Shown piece after piece: positions 63,706 to 64,000 of a stretch of DNA of 64,000 nt. Below the pieces are notes generated by a model. The model saw only the letters and a program-made list of their open reading frames with translations, had not been told where the DNA came from and ran no database searches. The position numbers and the translations under genes are program-made. Location: positions 12,369,001-12,433,000 of the forward strand of contig NC_084495.1 in assembly GCF_030035675.1 (NCBI RefSeq), read 5' to 3'. Each line of letters opens with the position of its first letter. The stretch's first letter is position 1. This DNA is from Rhineura floridana (Eukaryota; Chordata; Lepidosauria; Squamata; Rhineuridae).

Positions 63706-64000
63706 TAAATAAATGCCAGTATTATGGATTGAAATCAGTGACACATGCATGGCATATTAGCATTGTTTGTTTAAAGATGGTTACAAATGGTGGTGCCTCC
63801 TGCAGATTCTTGAGCCCAGTTTGGTCAGGGATAAGCACAGGAGGAAAGATATTTGTGGCCATGGAATCTGAAGGGAGGGTGTGGGCAGGGGGCCTCAAGT
63901 CTAGACCAAAAACGATGACTGCACCATATTACACGTTTTAGGTGGTAGAAGTAACTTCCTTGTACCTGGTGTTGTGGGATTTCTTTTTTCCTCAGATCAT
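63706..64000. other. unassigned intronic sequence
   Basis: Nothing recognised up to the window edge. Confidence 0.4.

Larger units (their letters stand above)
27375..64000 (+). other. start of GAB-family intron 1 (inferred)
   Basis: It follows from the phase-0 donor at 27375 with no downstream PH-domain exon (expected to start AW-x-RRWF or similar) in any plus-strand frame I could read. Long first introns are usual in this family. The intron carries most of the repeats listed below. Confidence 0.65.

Noticed and set aside
1-64000. CRISPR array, operon, phage or bacterial defence system
   Set aside because: There are no regularly spaced identical repeats with unique spacers and no prokaryotic gene organisation. 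Introns, LINEs and SINEs show a vertebrate nuclear genome.

Overview
The window is nuclear DNA of a reptile, most likely a squamate (lizard or snake). It is AT-rich and gene-poor, and it is dominated by layered interspersed repeats. The squamate call rests on the combination of repeats: CR1 and L2 LINE fragments, an RTE-BovB LINE end, tRNA-derived SINEs of the Sauria type whose tail matches that BovB end, a 5S-rRNA-derived SINE, and many hAT-type foldback elements. I see no bacterial, organellar or free-viral features.

Only one host gene segment is supported: coding exon 1 of a GAB-family docking-protein gene (best guess GAB3) at 27303-27374 on the + strand. It lies in a CpG island (about 26880-27700) and ends at a clean splice donor. 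About 26 kb upstream is intergenic or far-5' sequence, and the 36 kb downstream is the start of a long first intron. No second exon is visible.

The best-resolved mobile element is a hAT DNA transposon at 8940-15276 with 13-bp terminal inverted repeats and a perfect 8-bp target duplication. It carries a split transposase gene: exon 1 at 9281-9353, exon 2 at 13119-13450 and exon 3 from 13563. One intron separates the two halves of the BED zinc finger. A CR1 fragment, SINE and foldback pieces lie inside its first intron. A related 116-118 bp foldback (MITE) family has its own 8-bp duplications, and one copy sits only 14 bp from the hAT terminus. A second hAT-type element (45694-47746) encloses a GC-rich hairpin and a BovB end. 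A third family has two copies with perfect duplications (5922-6427 and 49848-50298).

Other layers are a pair of 1.16-1.28 kb DNA elements with 3-bp duplications (37146-38428 and 60375-61530), a 5'-truncated class I endogenous retrovirus with pol, part of env and a 3' LTR (about 20745-24086), a solo LTR inside a CR1 copy (54488-55277), an AT-rich ~430-bp repeat family with about eight copies, and several foldback families. Many elements are nested, so their relative ages can be read directly.

The genes do not form an operon or pathway. The hAT transposase would have mobilised its own element and perhaps the short MITEs. The GAB exon encodes the N-terminal start of a PH-domain adaptor. Boundaries of repeats without a visible target duplication are approximate. 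I found no previously undescribed multi-gene system. The spliced hAT gene with its MITE satellites and the twin 3-bp-duplication elements are the most novel-looking items.
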